From Nymphalis io (Eukaryota; Arthropoda; Insecta; Lepidoptera; Nymphalidae), in the NCBI RefSeq assembly GCF_905147045.1, contig NC_065894.1:9461501-9525500 (forward strand): a stretch of DNA of 64,000 bases. Direction: 5' to 3'. Shown here piece after piece: positions 59,795 through 64,000 of this stretch (positions are counted from its first letter, which is position 1; every line of letters starts with the position of its first letter). The notes beneath the pieces are model-generated. The model ran no database searches, had not been told where the DNA came from, and saw nothing but the letters and a program-made list of their open reading frames with translations. Position numbers and translations under genes: made by a program.

Positions 59795-60090
59795 TTTTTT
59801 ATTTATAGAATACGAAGGCGGACGAGCATATGGGCCAACTGATGGTAAGTGGTCACCAACGATCATAGACACATTTACATTGTAAGAAATGTTAACCGTC
59901 GCTTACATCACCTATGCGTCACCAACCTTGGGAACTAAGATGTTATGTCCCTTGTGCCTCTAATTACACTGGCTCACTTACCCTTCAAACTGGAACACAA
60001 CAATACCAAGTACTGCTGTTTTGTGGTAGAATATCTGATGAGTGGGTGGTACCTACCCAGACGAGCTTGCACAAAGCTCTACCACCAGTA
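59795..60090 (-). repeat. SINE family B, full-length antisense copy
   Basis: From ATTTATAGAATACGAAGGCG to ACGAGCTTGCACAAAGCTCT and ACCACCAGT. Confidence 0.94.
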
Positions 60091-61080
60091 GAAACGCGTA
60101 ATTTTAGTATGTACCCATCACAAATAGTGTGTACATACGAAACGCTTTATAAATTCGTCAGTCGCTATATAAGGTTCCAACCAACAATGTACGTTTATTA
60201 TAACTTGACAGTTGACAAATGTTTAAAAATACATTTAAAGACGAAAAAAAATACTCAGTTTGTTCTTAGTGTCTCCGATGTCGTATTAAATAAATAAAAT
60301 AAATTGCCGTATTAAAGAGATAAATAAACATGGAGCCCATTTTACTAACAAATTGTCATATTATCATCACAAAGAATGTAGATTCAACCGAAAAGAACCG
60401 ACAAGGAGTAACCGCTTTTAACAATTATATTGCACGCGTTGCTAAACATTATATACCTTTTAAAATTTTTCATACATGTTATCCGTAATAGCATTTCGGA
60501 ATATCTTTAAAAGGGTCGTTACCATCTCACATTCCAAGACATTATGAAAGTGCGGTGCATTTTTCAATAAAAGCCTAATTAAAATTCCCTCCAAATGGGG
60601 TGGGCAAAGAAACTATTTTCCAGGTCGGCATCGTATTTTCACTTGATAACATCTCGACATGATTATTTATGCCGACGTTAGGGGAACCGGCCCTATCGAT
60701 ATGCCTTTTTATATGCCGTCTGTACAGTTGCAGTGACAAGTCATTAAAAAACATATATTATATTGCAATAATAAATGTAATAAAAAGTATCTTATATAAA
60801 ATAAACTCACAATAAAAACGAAGAAGTCTGGAATATTAACATATATTTACATTATATTGTTTTGTCGACTGTACACAATGATATATTGATATTAAGACTG
60901 ACTTTAAATTATTTATTTATATGAAGTACACTCACGAGTACAATAACTATATTAAAAATTAAAATATATAAGACAACGTAAATAACACACTATGGCGGAT
61001 AATATTTAAAAGGTTTATATCATAAATATTATAACATACATAATATAAGTTTAAATTGAATTAGTTCAACTGATTTAAGT
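60091..61080. other. Desert; family F fragment and a GC-richer island
   Basis: Positions 60384-60425 (AATGTAGATTCAACCGAAAA, GAACCGACAAGGAGTAACCG) are a fragment of family F. A less AT-rich island at 60590-60720 (GGGGTGGGCAAAG, GGGGAACCGGCCCTATCG) has no repeat signature and may be regulatory. No gene recognised. Confidence 0.5.
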
Positions 61081-61086
61081 GATTTT

Positions 61087-61151
61087 TTTAATTTGTTTAT
61101 TTAATTTCATTATGCATACTTGTATTTTTTTTTCAGGCAGCATTACAATTA
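61087..61151 (+). repeat. Solo copy of the 66-bp segment joined to the SINE at 58.7 kb
   Basis: Identical to 59065-59129 through AATTTCATTATGCATACTTG, nine T, CAGGCAGCATTAC and AATTA. Here no SINE is attached. TGATTTTTTTAATT on the left and AATTAAAAAATCA on the right make an imperfect inverted flank. Confidence 0.93.
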
Positions 61152-61327
61152 AAAAATCATGATGTTTTAAGTATTAAATATTACTCAATTAACGGTAAAT
61201 ATGTTCTTTATCCATTTATTGTATAAGAAAAATGATAAAATACTACTATAATATACGTGATTAGTAAATAATAACCAATGCCTGATCTGAGTTGCAGGTT
61301 AGTAGCCATATGTATAATAAATTAATA

Positions 61328-61514
61328 GTTTTGTTGTCTTCCGATTTGAAGTGTGAGTGGGCAGAGGAGCTACTACATGGATTATAACATCTTTGTTCCC
61401 AAGGTTGGTGGTGTATTGGCGATGTAGGGGTTAATATTCCTTACAATAATAATGTCTATGAGCGGTGGAAACCACTTACCATCCGATGACCCACTTGCCA
61501 GTCTACCTGCCTAA
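61328..61514 (+). repeat. SINE family B, old sense copy, 5' truncated
   Basis: TGTTGTCTTCCGATTTGAAG, TTGTTCCCAAGGTTGGTGGT and ACCACTTACCATCC fit the family order. Its tail is where the family C SINE inserted. Confidence 0.87.
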
Positions 61515-61895
61515 TACAATATAAATGGCTCTTTGGTCTAGTGGCTACATGTAAGGCCGCAGATCCGGTGGTCCTGGGTTCAAATACCAGGTCGAGTCAA
61601 TAAAAAGTTTTTCTGCCGAAATTTCTCAGTAGCAGTCCGGAGTTTGAAAGTTGGAAGTGTGTAAACTCCCATGCTTCGAAAAGCACGTAAAGCCGTTGGT
61701 CCTGCGCCTGAACTCTTTCCGATCGTGACAGATTGCCATCCCATCGGATTATGAGAGTGGGGAAAAAGAGAGTGCACCTGTGTTTGCGCACACACTTGTG
61801 CACTATAATATCTCCTGCGCAGTTAGCTAATCTCACTTGAAATTGGCCGCCGTGTCCGAAATCGGTCTGGTGGACATTATTATTACAATATAAAT
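61515..61895 (+). repeat. SINE family C, full-length with 12-bp target duplication
   Basis: TACAATATAAAT at 61515-61526 and 61884-61895. The head is a tRNA-like sequence (TTTGGTCTAGTGGCTACATG as A box region; GGTTCAAATACC as degraded B box). The body includes TTCTCAGTAGCAGTCCGGAG, GATCGTGACAGATTGCC and GTGTCCGAAATCGGTC, and it ends in an ATTATT tail. It is the reference copy for the family in this window. Minus open frames over it are spurious. Confidence 0.94.
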
Positions 61896-63494
61896 AGAGG
61901 TTACTTAGATTTTTTTTATAAATAAGTCTTATTTTAACTTTTTATCTTGACATATCTTTATATAACTTAACTTATCATATAACCATATTTACAATGTAAT
62001 ATAATCTAGTTTTCCTCTGTCTCAGTATTTTTAATTATAATTTTTTATTACATTATATACATACATAAAAATAGAGTTTGTATTTGTTCGTATTCTTCGC
62101 TTTCGCGAATCGTTTATCCGATTAATTTGAACCCCTGTATACTGGATACCACTTGTGTGAACATTTCAAGTATAGGTAGTGCTATTATTGTTGGCGCGTG
62201 AGGCGCATCTTATTACTCACATAATCATTCAAAAAGGCAATGTAACGCACGTCACGTATAATAATAAATAAAATCATAATAAGTTCTTATATTTAAAAAT
62301 AGAACAATATACTTTACTTCTAAATAAAAAAATAAAACAAATCCAGAAATAGCAATAATAAAAAATGTTTCTTTCCATTTCTTGAAAGTATTATCGAGTA
62401 GAAAACATCCAATATCATTACTGATATCGTAATCCGTTTATAAAGGGATCTGTTTATAACTGTACTTGAAACTAAGAGTTAGATAAGTTTTTCAGTTGCG
62501 TTGTTAAGTGGCCCATGTAACAACGATTTATGTGCCTCAGAACTGATAGTTGTTCCCCTTTAACGATAAATAGAACTTTAACAAACAAAGAAAATGGGTA
62601 AACTAGTTCGTAGTTCGTAGATATATATTGTTTTATTATTATTTGTTCTTGAACATTTTATTTTTTAATAATAAACAGGATTAACTGCGAAGTTATTCTA
62701 AATATAAAATTATATTATATATTTTTATACTAATAAATGAGACGACTATTTATTGTAGTGTTTTAAGGAAAAAACCACTTACACAATATACATGAAACAT
62801 ACCTTCTTCTATGCAGCGAGTTTAGGAAATTTCAGTATATATGTAATATTATTATATAAGTAGTTCACTTCGCAGTTTCCTCCGCTTTAAATTTAGACTG
62901 TTGACGTGACAAGCGTGAAGTTCATTTTCATATGTTAAATATTAATAACATATTTATATATATAGAGCTAAAGCGAGATAAATGTGTTTTATATAAACAA
63001 ACGTTTATATTAATTTAAAACATAATTATATTAGTTGAAATTCGTATCCTATATAAAGAGATAAGCTGACGTTAGATATATTAGATTTTCACATCAAAGC
63101 GAAAGTTCCAATTAATGGAATCTCTGCTTAATTAATTTCGCGTCAGTCGTTTCATCTGGCTCGACATATCGCATCTCTGTGTATCTCTGTCTAAGATCAG
63201 AGAGAGGTATGATATAGTGTGTCATTAGCGACGAAGTGTCTAATTTTTAAATGTATTTCAAATTTGTATATTATGTTCTTTTTATATATCAAAGAGGTGT
63301 GTTGTGAATTAATTCTGAGATAGAAATAAAGTATTTTGACCGTTCATTTAGTTATTTGGATAAAACAAATTAGATTTTGTTTAAATAAAACTAGTAATAC
63401 CTACTTAATACGTATTGAAAGTTTTTTTTTTTTTAAGTTTTTGTTTCGAAAGCTTATAAACCGTTTATATACTTTGAAAGGAACATTGTTTTCC
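61896..63494. other. AT-rich desert, nothing seen
   Basis: No gene recognised. A decayed repeat-like patch at 62080-62160 (CTTCGCTTTCGCGAATCG) could not be assigned. Confidence 0.45.
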
Positions 63495-63615
63495 GTGAGT
63501 ACCGTAAAAGGTAACTACAAATTTCATAAAAAACCGGTTCAGTAGTTTAGTCATGATGAAGTAACAAAGAAGCAGACAATTACCTGCTCATTTATAATAT
63601 TTATAATGTAGTACA
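63495..63615 (+). repeat. Family G-like repeat end
   Basis: AAAACCGGTTCAGTAGTTTA, GTCATGATGAAGTAACAAAG and CTCATTTATAATATTTATAA match the end type seen at 56746-56945. Confidence 0.6.
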
Positions 63616-63888
63616 GTTCACTTAATTACATAGCTTAAAGTATTTTCATCTTCGTTGCGTATTATAATAGAGATTAATTTTTTTTAATAAGATACATAAA
63701 ATAACGGTAATTTGAATATAAATGTGTATGTCTTGTTAACATGTGCATGGACGAAATACTGAATAGTAATTATTATATAATATTGCAATTGTATGTGTTC
63801 TTTACAGTGATATGTACAAATGTTGTTCAATTAACAGTTCTATTGAATTTAAATGTAACTTCGTTTGCGAGCGCTCGAATATTACTAC
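63616..63888. other. AT-rich stretch, nothing seen
   Basis: No gene or repeat recognised. Confidence 0.5.
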
Positions 63889-64000
63889 CGTAACAGCCTG
63901 TGATTGTCCCACTGCTGGGCTAAAAGCCTCCTCTCCCTTTTTTGAGGAGAAGATTTGGAGCTTTTTCCATCCCGCTGCTCCAGTGCGGGTTGGTGGAATA
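63889..64000 (-). repeat. SINE family A, antisense, cut by window edge
   Basis: CCGTAACAGCCTGTGATTGT, CCCACTGCTGGGCTAAAAGC and GCTCCAGTGCGGGTTGGTGG match the antisense 3' part of the family. The head lies beyond the window. Confidence 0.92.

Noticed and set aside
1..64000. CRISPR array, operon-like cluster or bacterial features
   Set aside because: The sequence is a eukaryotic nuclear desert; the only regular arrays are the 63-bp minisatellite, the 141-bp duplication and the TTGA tail.

Overview
The window looks like nuclear DNA of a lepidopteran insect, probably a butterfly. The reasons are a very AT-rich background, a dense scatter of tRNA-derived SINEs of the kind that litter lepidopteran genomes, an RTE-type non-LTR retrotransposon with a tetranucleotide tail, and one canonical eukaryotic tRNA-His. 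The species and the SINE family names cannot be fixed from sequence alone, so I call the SINE families A to D; B, F and G are labels for other recurring repeats. Most of the 64 kb is non-coding: intergenic or intronic desert.

Layout. 0-6 kb: a GC-rich block near 1.2-1.4 kb, then a GC-rich stretch at 2.57-2.96 kb that I read as the C-terminal coding end of a + strand gene. Its last 21 codons, stop included, have been amplified into a 63-bp minisatellite. A probable long 3' UTR with poly(A) signals runs to about 5.6 kb and is interrupted by a 439-bp Tc1/mariner-type MITE. 6-9.5 kb: SINE and LINE fragments. 9.5 kb: tRNA-His(GTG) with a Pol III terminator. 10-12.5 kb: a candidate 5' exon ending in a strong splice donor, then an intact open reading frame for a 207-residue basic, probably nuclear protein that I do not recognise. 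12.5-26 kb: a gene desert with SINEs and several GC-richer islands that could be conserved regulatory DNA. 26.3-27.0 kb: a compact two-exon gene model (198-nt intron) for an unrecognised 172-residue charged protein with an AT-hook-like basic patch. 28-33 kb: repeats, plus an ORF-like but probably non-coding island at 31.6-31.9 kb. 33.2-34.9 kb: a 5'-truncated, frame-broken RTE copy with 14-bp target-site duplications. 35-64 kb: desert dense in SINEs, with a 141-bp tandem duplication at 45.7-46.0 kb and several perfect or near-perfect palindromes.

How the parts relate. There is no operon-like or multi-gene system here. The most interesting themes are the two unrecognised intact small genes, each isolated in desert and each predicted nuclear; the stop-codon-bearing C-terminal minisatellite; and a set of scars inside retroelements (an inverted SINE end, two foldback palindromes, and a SINE fused to a 66-bp segment that recurs alone 2 kb away) that look like reverse-transcriptase template switching.
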